Source: a virus
Strand: one strand, 5' to 3'
IMG/VR virus record: IMGVR_UViG_3300006101_000032
Location: 1 to 34,902 of that record
DNA: 34,902 nucleotides
The notes beneath the pieces were generated by a model. It searched no databases, was not told the origin of the DNA, and saw only the letters and a list, made by a program, of their open reading frames with translations. Both the position numbers and the translations under genes were made by a program. This document shows positions 7,203 through 14,818 of this stretch, in pieces. The stretch's first letter is position 1, and every line of letters begins with the position of its first letter.

Positions 7203-8499
7203 CGCAAACCCCGAAACTAGCACCATGATTCCTCCTCCGCCTGATTTGGCAGAGTTCTCCAGCAAAGGAGATACCGGAGGAACACAATCGTTCGAGGCCG
7301 CCACCGCATTTGGTGCCGCCTTCGATAAACTAAAAGACGAGGGTAAGCTGACTTTTGACGAACCCGCTCCATCAACTCCGGCATCGGAAGCCAAAGCCCC
7401 TAGGGTGGACGATGATCCAGGTTTCAAACCCTCCGAGATTGTCAAAGAGGAGAAAGCTCCCGCCAAATCAAAAGTAAAAGAACCTGTAAAGGAAGAGACT
7501 AAATCCCCCGCGGATTCTGTTTTCCCTAGCGCAGAGGATCTCGCAAGCATCATTTCCCCCAAGAAAGATGAGGCTACGACTGCCGAAAGCGATGAGATTC
7601 CAGAGAACTTGAAGGGTGCTACCAAGAAAGCCCAAGAGGCTTGGAAGGAACAGCGTGAGGCCATCAAAGCCGAGAAAAAACGAGCTGATGAGCTTGCCGC
7701 TAGGGTAGCCGAGCTTGAGAAACAGAAGATCGACCCCACGGAACTTGAGCGTATTCGCAAAGTTAACGAAGAGTACGAACGCGAGCTTCAGGTAGTTCGA
7801 GTCGAAGCTACTCAGGAGTATAAAGAAGCCGTCTTGGTTCCTCTTTCTAAGGTTCAAGAGTCAGTCACTGGCCTTGCCACAAAGTACGATATCAGCCCCA
7901 AGGATCTCTTTGAATCACTTGCGGATCCAGAAGGCGATAAAATCACCGACCTAGCGGCTGGAATGAACGATCGTGATCGTTTCCGTCTGTACGAGATGGC
8001 GGATCAATTCTCGAAAGTTCGCACTATCCGTGACCGAGTTGTCAATAATGCCAAACTCGCCCTAGAGAAGATTAACGCCCACCGTGAGGAGCAGGCTAAG
8101 GTTCAGATGGAAGAGGGTAGTAAAGCTTACTCTCAAGCTATCGAAACCATTGGCAAAACAATCACCGAAGCCAGCCCTATCTTTAAGCGGGTCGAAGGAA
8201 ATGATGAGTGGAACAAACAGCTCGACGAGGCTGAAGCATTCGCTAGGAATGCACAGCTTCAAAGCCCTGATCCCGCTATTAGGGCAGGTATTGCTTGGAG
8301 AGCGGCTCTTTCGCCGATGCTCTTTAACCAAGTAACCAAGCTCTACAGCGAACTAAAGGAAGCCCAGTCACAGCTCGCCAAGTACACCAGTGCGAAACCG
8401 AAGGCTGGGGGAGGGGCATCACCTGCTGACGTAGCCGGTGGCGGTAAGCCTCAGTACGACGACTTCCTCGATGCCCTAAAAGGAGAACTCAGGTTTTAG
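7186..8499 (+). CDS. Acidic coiled-coil protein, probable head scaffold
   Basis: The protein has 437 residues. The first ~130 are low-complexity, rich in Pro, Ala, Glu, Lys and Ser. A long charged helix with heptad pattern follows at about 145-220 (AQEAWKEQREAIKAEKKRADELAARVAELEKQKI), then a helical region, and a Gly/Ala-rich linker with a short terminal helix (YDDFLDALKGELRF). Elongated acidic helical proteins with a C-terminal capsid-binding helix, encoded just before the capsid gene, are typical scaffolds. This assignment is by composition and position. I chose the ATG at 7186; M14 is an alternative. A long leader separates it from the capsid gene. Confidence 0.6.
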   Translation: MNPQTDANPETSTMIPPPPDLAEFSSKGDTGGTQSFEAATAFGAAFDKLKDEGKLTFDEPAPSTPASEAKAPRVDDDPGFKPSEIVKEEKAPAKSKVKEPVKEETKSPADSVFPSAEDLASIISPKKDEATTAESDEIPENLKGATKKAQEAWKEQREAIKAEKKRADELAARVAELEKQKIDPTELERIRKVNEEYERELQVVRVEATQEYKEAVLVPLSKVQESVTGLATKYDISPKDLFESLADPEGDKITDLAAGMNDRDRFRLYEMADQFSKVRTIRDRVVNNAKLALEKINAHREEQAKVQMEEGSKAYSQAIETIGKTITEASPIFKRVEGNDEWNKQLDEAEAFARNAQLQSPDPAIRAGIAWRAALSPMLFNQVTKLYSELKEAQSQLAKYTSAKPKAGGGASPADVAGGGKPQYDDFLDALKGELRF

Positions 8500-8520
8500 T
8501 TTTTAAGATCTAAAATAACG

Positions 8521-8556
8521 CCCTAGGGTTGTGACTTTATTGTTGCACCCTAGGGT
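8521..8556. repeat. Two CCCTAGGG palindromes 27 bp apart in the capsid leader
   Basis: Perfect octamers at 8521-8528 and 8548-8555 lie in non-coding DNA just after the scaffold gene. The second forms the start of the spacer between the -35 and -10 of the promoter at 8543-8573. Each copy is self-complementary and the two can pair with each other. Confidence 0.8.
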
Positions 8557-8573
8557 GTTTTGGTGTAATAACC
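8543..8573 (+). promoter_or_regulatory. Upstream capsid-leader promoter (TTGCAC-17-TAATAA)
   Basis: TTGCAC at 8543-8548 and TAATAA at 8566-8571 are separated by exactly 17 bp, and the -10 sits within GTGTAATAACC (8563-8573). A start at about 8578 would be essentially leaderless at the ATG of a six-codon ORF at 8579. CCTAGGG occupies the spacer start, so a protein binding the palindrome would compete with polymerase. Confidence 0.6.
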
Positions 8574-8578
8574 TGACC

Positions 8579-8599
8579 ATGCCGGTTACAGGGCAGTAA
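8579..8599 (+). CDS. Possible six-codon leader ORF (MPVTGQ)
   Basis: ATG at 8579 follows the first TAATAACC motif by five bases and reads six codons to TAA at 8597-8599, inside the left arm of the stem at 8584-8628. Translation of this mini-ORF could melt or set that stem. It parallels the mini-ORF at 222. No direct support for expression exists. Confidence 0.25.
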   Translation: MPVTGQ

Positions 8600-8628
8600 A
8601 TCTGTGGCAACAAAAACTGCGTGTAACC
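8584..8628 (+). ncRNA. Stem-loop in the capsid 5' leader
   Basis: GGTTACA (8584-8590) pairs perfectly with TGTAACC (8622-8628), and inside it GCAG (8593-8596) pairs with CTGC (8617-8620), leaving a 20-base A-rich loop. The element lies in the transcript from the promoter at 8543. It could stabilise capsid mRNA or act as a cis switch. This is a reading of base pairing only. Confidence 0.45.
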
Positions 8629-8663
8629 ACTCTCGACCGCACGAGGGAACAAGAACTACTACT

Positions 8664-8699
8664 CTTTGCCCACCTCAAATGAGGAAAGGGACAACAAAG
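8664..8699 (+). ncRNA. Second imperfect hairpin directly before the proximal capsid promoter
   Basis: CTTTG (8664-8668) pairs with CAAAG (8695-8699), CCC (8669-8671) with GGG (8688-8690), and CCTC (8673-8676) with GAGG (8681-8684), with internal bulges. It ends where GTGTAATAACC begins. As RNA from the upstream promoter it could be a stability element or a processing or attenuation site. Confidence 0.4.
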
Positions 8700-8709
8700 T
8701 GTAATAACC
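8699..8709 (+). promoter_or_regulatory. Proximal TAATAACC motif of the capsid gene
   Basis: GTGTAATAACC at 8699-8709 ends 18 bases before the capsid ATG at 8728. The -10-like TAATAA is at 8702-8707. No convincing -35 is visible at 17 bp, where the hairpin arm lies. A transcript start near 8714 would leave a leader of about 14 bases without a Shine-Dalgarno sequence. Confidence 0.45.
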
Positions 8710-8727
8710 CCATACTTTTCAAAAATC

Positions 8728-10062
8728 ATGGCAGCTCAAACAAATATCGAGCAGTTGTTCGTTGAGTGGTCTGGTCTTATCCGCAACAACGTGGCTAAGA
8801 ACATTGTCACCAGCGACTTCTATCTTAAATATCTTCCCAAGGAGCCTTGGGTCGATGGTCAGGGTACCGCAATCACCTATCCGGTGTACGAGCGTACTCT
8901 TCCTACCAACCCTGTTACCTTCTCCGCTTGGCAGTCGTCCGGTGGCGATGGCGTTATGAATCCTGGTCAGAATGCCGACGGATCTCCGTTTGCTTCCACC
9001 CAGCAGAACGCTGACGGTACTACTTCCATCAATAACCAGGGCGATACCTCAGTATCCGGTGGTGTTGCCGGAATCGTTGGTGGCGGATCCTATAGCGCAG
9101 GTAGCAACATCGATTCTTTCGGTGTTACCCTCCGCACTGCTTCGCTCAAGAAGGCCGCTCTGAACTCACCCAACATCGATCTGAATGACCTTCAGTTCGC
9201 ATGGCAGGTTGAAGATCAGGTCAAAAACGTCATTCGTGTCCTCTCTGAGAACACCAAGTACGTCTGGACAAACGCCTATCAGGACGAGTACATCGCCGCT
9301 ACGGGTGCTAAGATTATCGCCGCCGCTGGTCTTCCAGAGGGCACGACTAGCTTCCCGCTCACGGCTCCTACCAGCCGCCTCACCTGGGGTATTCTGGAGT
9401 ACATCTACGAGCGTCTCGGCTACAATGGTGGTTCCATCAATCCGTTCATGCGTGTTGATGAGACGACCCCCATCTATGCAGTTGTCGGCGAGCGTTGGAC
9501 GTTCCGTGATCTCCTCATGGATGACAACAACGTCCGTCAGGACTTCCGTTTTGCCTACCAGGGCGACAGCAACGAGAAGAGCAATCCTCTCCTTGCCGCT
9601 CCCGGCCTGAACGGTGTCTATCGTGGATTCAAGTTCTTCAACATCGAGCTACCCCCACGGTATGACCTCGTTGCCGGAGCTTGGGTGCGTCGTTTCCCAT
9701 ACAGCCCCCTTGCCACCACTCGTGGTGATGCTTGGGAAGTCCAGCAGGCTTACAAAGCCGCCGCTTACACGGACACGGCTGTGTACCATCAGGATGTTCT
9801 CAAGATCCTCATTCCGAAGCCAAAGGTTTCGGGTGGCGGAATGACCTACAATCCCCAGTATTCATGGACTGGTGAATTTGTATGGCGTAACATACCTGAC
9901 AGGACATCTAACATCGATGGAAGCATCGGTTTCTTTAGGGCTTTATATGGTTATGGCCCTAAAGTTGAGCGTCCTGATCTCGGTTTCGTGGTGCGCCACC
10001 AGCGTGCCCCTCGCGGAATCTCTGATCTGGTTCCCGTCGGCACTCCTGACGCCAGCTACTAA
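8728..10062 (+). CDS. Major capsid protein
   Basis: The 444-residue protein (MAAQTNIEQLFVEWSG...) has the size, mixed alpha/beta composition and context of a HK97-fold podovirus capsid protein. An N-terminal amphipathic helix is followed by a Gly/Ser/Asn-rich loop (about 70-130) that would fit the extended E-loop or an insertion, then helical spine-like segments (WQVEDQVKNVIRVLSENTKYVW) and a beta-rich C-terminus. It has an isolated leader with two start motifs and a strong hairpin terminator after it, so it can be expressed as a separate, abundant mRNA. Codons lean to C-ending forms, also suggesting high expression. It follows the scaffold-like gene. Confidence 0.75.
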   Translation: MAAQTNIEQLFVEWSGLIRNNVAKNIVTSDFYLKYLPKEPWVDGQGTAITYPVYERTLPTNPVTFSAWQSSGGDGVMNPGQNADGSPFASTQQNADGTTSINNQGDTSVSGGVAGIVGGGSYSAGSNIDSFGVTLRTASLKKAALNSPNIDLNDLQFAWQVEDQVKNVIRVLSENTKYVWTNAYQDEYIAATGAKIIAAAGLPEGTTSFPLTAPTSRLTWGILEYIYERLGYNGGSINPFMRVDETTPIYAVVGERWTFRDLLMDDNNVRQDFRFAYQGDSNEKSNPLLAAPGLNGVYRGFKFFNIELPPRYDLVAGAWVRRFPYSPLATTRGDAWEVQQAYKAAAYTDTAVYHQDVLKILIPKPKVSGGGMTYNPQYSWTGEFVWRNIPDRTSNIDGSIGFFRALYGYGPKVERPDLGFVVRHQRAPRGISDLVPVGTPDASY

Positions 10063-10070
10063 TTAGAACA

Positions 10071-10130
10071 GCCCCTCTACCTCAACTGCCCTAGAGCCTA
10101 CAAAGCCCTAGGGTAGCCAGGTGGAGGGGC
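10071..10130 (+). terminator. Strong hairpin terminator after the capsid gene
   Basis: GCCCCTCTACCT (10071-10082) pairs with AGGTGGAGGGGC (10119-10130), a 12-bp stem with one G-U pair, followed by CTTCTACTT. The 36-base loop contains a nested CCCTAG.../CTAGGG pairing and one full CCCTAGGG (10106-10113). The U-tract is weak, so it may act as a leaky terminator or an mRNA 3' stabiliser. Confidence 0.65.
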
Positions 10131-10139
10131 CTTCTACTT

Positions 10140-10544
10140 ATGAAACCTCACAAATCACTTTTGATCATCGGCATCGCCGCAAAAAAACCTATGGAAGACG
10201 ACAATAAGGTCATTGAATTCCCAGCCCCAAAAGGCTTCACCCCTCCCGATAACGCCAAAGAGGGTGATACCTTCGAGGCTCTCGCCACTCTGCGTATGCA
10301 GGCTGACGGGGTTCTTCAGCTTGATGCCATCGATGGTATGCCTGTGATGCACGACGCAAAACAGGAGATGATGGAAGATCAAGACCAGTCCCCTGAAGAA
10401 GATCAGCATGAAGCTGAAATGAACGAGGATCAGGAAAGCGCAACAAGCACCCAGCCTAGTGAAGACGAAGCTGATCAGGGTGAGGATGGCGATTTCTTGA
10501 AAGCCGTCATGGGCGGTCTGAAAAAGAAAGGGATGAATAAATAA
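10140..10544 (+). CDS. Acidic protein of unknown function following the capsid gene
   Basis: There are 134 residues from ATG 10140. A second ATG at 10191 (PMEDDNKVIEFPAPKGFTPPD) follows AACCT as at other starts and may be the true one. The region GDTFEALATLRMQADGVLQLDAIDGMPV looks like a small beta domain. The C-terminal half is strongly acidic and Gln-rich, ending in a Lys-rich helix (FLKAVMGGLKKKG). Acidic tails with a terminal helix occur in head accessory or assembly proteins, but I recognise no family. It begins ten bases after the capsid terminator, so readthrough or its own promoter is needed. Confidence 0.55.
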   Translation: MKPHKSLLIIGIAAKKPMEDDNKVIEFPAPKGFTPPDNAKEGDTFEALATLRMQADGVLQLDAIDGMPVMHDAKQEMMEDQDQSPEEDQHEAEMNEDQESATSTQPSEDEADQGEDGDFLKAVMGGLKKKGMNK

Positions 10545-10557
10545 TCCCCTAGGGGAT
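10544..10557. repeat. 14-bp perfect palindrome overlapping a ribosome-binding region
   Basis: ATCCCCTAGGGGAT is a perfect palindrome centred on CCTAGG, between the stop at 10544 and the ATG at 10562. Its right arm, AGGGGA, is one of the few Shine-Dalgarno-like sequences here (five bases from ATG). Folding of the palindrome in RNA would hide it. Confidence 0.6.
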
Positions 10558-10561
10558 CTCA

Positions 10562-13198
10562 ATGATCACCGATCCGAAGCGTCTTACCGACGGATTCAGG
10601 GGGTTACCAGATGGTATGGATGGCAGTCGCCTTCCGCCTCTGGTGCCTCCTACTTCCGTTTGGTATGCTGAGAACGTCTCTTTCCGAGACGGACTTGGTG
10701 CAAAGACCCGTCCGATTTTCAACGAGATCCCTCCTTCTTTTTGGAGGCCATCTGTTCGTGGAGACAACGGACAGCTAGAATCTACGGTACTTGGAGATCA
10801 AATAACGATTGCCGGATACGGAGTCACCACATCATCGAGCAGATACAACCTGTTCGTCCAACAAGCACTTAATTTTCAAGGAGTATATTTTTACAACGAT
10901 CCTCGTTTTGGAAATCCTGCCCAAGTAATTGTTGTCAGTAGCGGCGTTATTGTGGCTCTTAACTTTGCCGCTAGAAGTTGTTTTGTTCTCAATTTAGATT
11001 CGACCGGGGCTATCAAGTTCCTCAATCCTTCTTTGCCTGTCTATATGTGTCAGGCAGGTAGATTTTTGATTATACAGAATGGATATGATACTCCTCAAAT
11101 CTACGATGGGTATCAGTTAAGACCCTCAACTGCATTTGGGAATGGAGTTAATGTAGTACCAGTAGGAAAGCAGATGGCCTTTGGTCAAGGTCGTCTTTTT
11201 GTTGCAAACTCTGATGGTACACAGATTACCGCAGGGGATCTTATCTACAGCGGAAGTTCTGCTTCGGTAAACATTTCCTCAATTACTCCACCTTCTTTCA
11301 AGGTAACTGCCTCCATAGTACAACCTACAAGCTACCCTGTAACTGCTTCGGTAACTGGAACAACCTGCACATTGACAGGTACAGGGCTCCCGTTCACCGC
11401 CGGTAGCGTATTTTACATCACCAGTAACAATTCAAACGACTCTACGAATGCAGTTTTAGAAGCCAATTTTATTGTGGCATCAACTGCAAACGCCACGACA
11501 ATTACCTATCCTGTACCTAATGGAACAAATGCTCCGGTAGGAAAACTTTCGATAAGCCAACCGATTGCAACGTGCACACTTTCTGGAGTTCAGATGCCTG
11601 TAGTTCCTGGAGCTAGTTTTTTAGTTTCTAGCGATAATACCTTGGATGTTTCAAATGGTGCCCTAGGGACATTTGTTGCAGGAACCCCCACAACTCCTAC
11701 TACCATAACGTATCAAGTGCCGGCAGGCACGACATTACCTGTTGGTAATCTTATGGTGAACTATGGGTTCCCTGGCTATGTCACGGTGTCAACTGCAACA
11801 CCTCATGGGTTTTCTGTGGATAGCGTCGTAACGATTCAGGGAACTACTACAACAGCCGCTTTGAACGGAACTTTTGTGGTTCAGCAGATCTTAAATTCTA
11901 CGGCATTTACGATTGCGGTAGATGGCTATGCTTACGGGTTTGGTACCGGAGGAACTGTAACTCTGACAAACTCCGGTCAAGATACTGATCTTTTGAATTT
12001 TACAGAGACTACGTTCCTAGCCGAAGGGGGAAACCTATCCATCCCTGCTGATCTAGGAACCATTGTCACTATGAACTTTGTCCCCTTGCAGGATACTTCG
12101 ACGGGTCAGGGTGACTTGGTCGTTCTTTGCAATCGAGGCGCGGCTTCCATTGCGGTAGCTGTAGAACGATCTCTTTGGAGTCAAACACCTGGATTTCAAC
12201 GAGTTCTCTATCGAGACATTGGAGCTGTTTCCGATAGCACGGCTATTGTAAACGGGGACTTATTTTTCCGGTCTTTGGATGGAAATGGTATACGGTCATA
12301 TCGAAGCGCACGAGCCGAGTTTACGGGGTATGGTCAGGTACCTATATCAGCAGAAATTGATCCCATTCTAAAACAAGATACTACCTGGTTGCTGGGAAAC
12401 GTTTCTTTCCTTTACCACAACGACAGGCTGTTGATGACTTGCCTGCCTGAACAATTTCCTCCCCAAGCCGGAGACCCGTCGTCCATCAGCACGCTTCCTA
12501 TTTACTATCGAGGAATTGTCGCTTTGGATTTTAGGGCGGTTGCAAACGGGCATCTAAGCGGAACTGCGAAACCGGCGTTCGATGGCGTTTGGACAGGGCA
12601 GAACATTCTTAGGATCTTTGGAGGTAATGATGCTGGTGTTAAGAGAGCATTTTTCCTTTCCTACAATACAACGTCAGTAGGCACACCTGGAGTAGGACTC
12701 TGGGAGATCGTTGAAACTGGTGAGTGCGACTTAGGTACTCAAGGGCCAATTCCAATTACAAGTACCCTGATAACCAGAGCATACAATTTTAACGAAAATA
12801 TGGCTTTGAAAAAGCTGATCCGGCTTGATCTCTGGTTTGACTCCATAGAAGGAGGCCCAAACAGATCGGTAATCGGAAGCGTGTCGTATAGACCTGACGA
12901 TTGGCCTAGTTGGATTCCTTGGGCAACGATTACTAAGACTTCAAATTCTGAGACGGTACCTGGCAATTACGCACTCTATCCCACACTTTCTGACGGATAT
13001 GCACCGCAACTAAGGCTACCAGCTCCTTCCTACCCAACATCTTCAGCAGACGCTACAGCCAATACTTATAGCTCAAAACCTTCTGCCCTAGGGTATGATT
13101 TTAATTTTCAACTTTCTTGGACAGGCCATGCCCGTCTGGGTCGTTTAATGCTCCATGCTCTAGAGATCGTAGAGCCAGTCGGAGGAGGATCGATATGA
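10562..13198 (+). CDS. Tail nozzle / tail tubular protein with triplicated insertion
   Basis: This 878-residue beta-rich protein starts with a segment (VWYAENVSFRDGLGAKTRPIF, about 33-53) that resembles large podovirus nozzle-type tail proteins, which use an N-terminal FRxGxxxTRP-like motif. The second half (FTETTFLAEGG about 478, then GQGDLVVLCNRG, VNGDLFFRSLDGNGIRS and PISAEIDPILKQD) matches the same family, which forms the hexameric tip of the tail through which DNA leaves. Between about residues 260 and 465 lie three related Ig-like units, each with a CTLTG/CTLSG or VTVSTA strand and a TITYPVP/TITYQVP or TAFTIAV strand, an apparent insertion. The assignment is from remembered family motifs. 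Confidence 0.6.
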   Translation: MITDPKRLTDGFRGLPDGMDGSRLPPLVPPTSVWYAENVSFRDGLGAKTRPIFNEIPPSFWRPSVRGDNGQLESTVLGDQITIAGYGVTTSSSRYNLFVQQALNFQGVYFYNDPRFGNPAQVIVVSSGVIVALNFAARSCFVLNLDSTGAIKFLNPSLPVYMCQAGRFLIIQNGYDTPQIYDGYQLRPSTAFGNGVNVVPVGKQMAFGQGRLFVANSDGTQITAGDLIYSGSSASVNISSITPPSFKVTASIVQPTSYPVTASVTGTTCTLTGTGLPFTAGSVFYITSNNSNDSTNAVLEANFIVASTANATTITYPVPNGTNAPVGKLSISQPIATCTLSGVQMPVVPGASFLVSSDNTLDVSNGALGTFVAGTPTTPTTITYQVPAGTTLPVGNLMVNYGFPGYVTVSTATPHGFSVDSVVTIQGTTTTAALNGTFVVQQILNSTAFTIAVDGYAYGFGTGGTVTLTNSGQDTDLLNFTETTFLAEGGNLSIPADLGTIVTMNFVPLQDTSTGQGDLVVLCNRGAASIAVAVERSLWSQTPGFQRVLYRDIGAVSDSTAIVNGDLFFRSLDGNGIRSYRSARAEFTGYGQVPISAEIDPILKQDTTWLLGNVSFLYHNDRLLMTCLPEQFPPQAGDPSSISTLPIYYRGIVALDFRAVANGHLSGTAKPAFDGVWTGQNILRIFGGNDAGVKRAFFLSYNTTSVGTPGVGLWEIVETGECDLGTQGPIPITSTLITRAYNFNENMALKKLIRLDLWFDSIEGGPNRSVIGSVSYRPDDWPSWIPWATITKTSNSETVPGNYALYPTLSDGYAPQLRLPAPSYPTSSADATANTYSSKPSALGYDFNFQLSWTGHARLGRLMLHALEIVEPVGGGSI

Positions 13199-13200
13199 TC

Positions 13201-13231
13201 TTGCTTGTAACTCTACCCTAGTGTAATAACC
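13201..13231 (+). promoter_or_regulatory. Fibre-cassette promoter (TTGCTT-17-TAATAA)
   Basis: TTGCTT (13201-13206) and TAATAA (13224-13229) are 17 bp apart, and the -10 lies in GTGTAATAACC (13221-13231). The expected start near 13236 leaves about five bases before the ATG at 13241. CCCTAG occurs in the spacer. Confidence 0.65.
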
Positions 13232-13240
13232 TCATAACCT

Positions 13241-14194
13241 ATGGCCTTAATCCCCGGAACCTTACCTACTGGAACGAATTTTCCTGGTACTCCACAGGCT
13301 CTCCTTAATCTTCTTTCCTCATACTTATCCGCTCCTCCATCATCTAGGCAGTTGTTTGTTCAGCCTACTTCCGTTGGTGTCCCTACTGATGGAACGGCTC
13401 TTTGGTACAACACCGGAGCCAATACCCTTAACGTATACTCTAACGGGAGCTGGAATACTCCGACGGTTGCCAACGGTGCTATCTCTGCTAGTGCTATTGC
13501 TACTGGTGCGGTAAATACCAATGCGATTGCTACCGGCGCAGTCACCACATCTACGATTGCCCTAGGAGCAGTTACTCCTGGTCTTTTATCGGCTGGAGCA
13601 CCTAGCTGGACTACGCAGGGAGCTTTAACTGTCCCTGGTGCCGTTACCGCTACCAAGTTCTACGGTGATGGTACGTCCTTGACGCTACCGACGGCGGCTC
13701 AAGCCATACCTAGCGGAGCAATACTTCCGTTTGCTTTCAATACTACACCTTCTGGTTGGTTGATCTGCGATGGAACCGCCTATTCTAGGAGCACCTATTC
13801 GGCTCTCTGGACTGCGCTAGGAACTACTGCAAGCCCTTATGGGCAAGGCGACGGATCGACCACATTCAACGTGCCGGATCTCCAAGGGCAATTCATCAGG
13901 GGTTATGGAGGGAATTCTGCCGCTTTTGGAACTAAGCAAACAGATGCTCTGCAAGGTCACTACCATTCCGCCACAACAAACGCGAATCCTGCGCCTGGAA
14001 TAGGAGTAACCTCTTTTAACAATTACGGAATCAATAACAGTCAATACGGAATTAACGGCGTTAATGTAACGTATAATGGAGCGGGTACCGTAACGGTTAC
14101 AAGTCCCACGACTGACGGAACCAATGGCACTCCTAGGACTGCCGCGGAAACACGCCCCTCCAACATTGCGATGCTCTACTGCATCAAAGCATAA
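13241..14194 (+). CDS. Tail fibre with C-terminal Tail Collar domain
   Basis: The protein has 317 residues. Residues about 75-120 are degenerate repeats of the type xxAIATGAV, suggesting a short trimeric beta-helical shaft. The C-terminal 150 residues match the phage Tail Collar domain: SGAILPFAF...GWLICDGTAYSR, SALWTALGTT, TTFNVPDLQGQFIRGYGG and a His-containing segment (QGHYHS). That domain ends many short tail fibres. A 5-base leader follows a promoter. It opens a six-gene fibre cassette and overlaps the next gene as TAATG. Confidence 0.8.
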   Translation: MALIPGTLPTGTNFPGTPQALLNLLSSYLSAPPSSRQLFVQPTSVGVPTDGTALWYNTGANTLNVYSNGSWNTPTVANGAISASAIATGAVNTNAIATGAVTTSTIALGAVTPGLLSAGAPSWTTQGALTVPGAVTATKFYGDGTSLTLPTAAQAIPSGAILPFAFNTTPSGWLICDGTAYSRSTYSALWTALGTTASPYGQGDGSTTFNVPDLQGQFIRGYGGNSAAFGTKQTDALQGHYHSATTNANPAPGIGVTSFNNYGINNSQYGINGVNVTYNGAGTVTVTSPTTDGTNGTPRTAAETRPSNIAMLYCIKA

Positions 14195-14817
14195 TGAGCA
14201 TTTCCATAGGAACAATCACACCTTTAGCTCCTGGCTCTAAGGCAACTGCAAGCCTTACAGGAACAGCACCTAATCAGGTTTTGAATCTTGGGGTTCCCCA
14301 GAACGTAAGCTCTGCCGCCTCTGTTCCTGTAGGCCCAACTCAGATTAACGGAGCATCTGTTCCGATCAGCGTGAACATCCTAGGTGCTAATGCCCTAGGG
14401 CAGATTGTGGATAATTCTTCCATTGTTCTTTCAAACAGCACAACGGGTAATGCCGCTACCGCCTCTGCGCCTCAAGCTGGTTCTACTTTGGCTTCTTTAA
14501 TACCCGCTTCGTGGGGTTCTTTTACTAATCCTCTTGGGGGAGGCGCATTAACTAAAGGAGGTGGATATAACTTTGGATCAATTAGCACAGTACCTATCTC
14601 CTCGCTTCCATATCCTACATATCAAGCCTACAGCATAACATTCACAACTCCTCTAAATAATACAAATTATGCGGTTTTAGTTACGGGTCAAGGGTGGGCA
14701 AACATACAGAGCGTAAGCACTACCGGATTTGTTGTATCTTTTTATACCGCTTCATCCACCGGAGCGCTGTTAATCAGCAAGCCTCTTTTTGGGAACTTTG
14801 TGGTTTATTCTAATTAG
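14194..14817 (+). CDS. Tail fibre-like protein
   Basis: This 207-residue Ser/Thr/Gly-rich protein contains LTGTAPNQVLNLGVPQ near residue 22-37, a motif common in phage fibre shafts (TGTAPN followed by LNxGxP). A Gly-rich linker (LGGGALTKGGGYNFGS) leads to a C-terminal beta domain (YSITFTTPLNNTNYAVLVTGQGW) like receptor-binding heads in which NTxYAVxVT recurs. It is coupled to the preceding Tail Collar gene by a TAATG overlap and probably forms part of the same adhesin. Specific receptor unknown. Confidence 0.6.
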   Translation: MSISIGTITPLAPGSKATASLTGTAPNQVLNLGVPQNVSSAASVPVGPTQINGASVPISVNILGANALGQIVDNSSIVLSNSTTGNAATASAPQAGSTLASLIPASWGSFTNPLGGGALTKGGGYNFGSISTVPISSLPYPTYQAYSITFTTPLNNTNYAVLVTGQGWANIQSVSTTGFVVSFYTASSTGALLISKPLFGNFVVYSN

Positions 14818-14818
14818 T

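Noticed and set aside
7143-7760. 205-residue Ser/Phe-rich minus-strand frame
   Set aside because: It mirrors the charged low-complexity scaffold-like gene; antisense of Glu/Lys/Ala codons gives Ser, Phe and Leu.
8500-8520. Rho-independent terminator after the scaffold gene
   Set aside because: TTTTA/TAAAA arms are short and AT-only with no GC stem.
8584-8628. tRNA or tmRNA in the capsid leader
   Set aside because: The stem is perfect but there is no cloverleaf, anticodon arm or CCA-type acceptor.
10155-10562. 135-residue minus-strand frame
   Set aside because: Antisense shadow of the acidic protein gene; no start signal of the types used elsewhere.
13480-13600. CRISPR or direct-repeat array
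   Set aside because: The repeats (GCTATTGCTACTGGTGC and variants) are coding repeats of a fibre shaft, diverged and without spacers.
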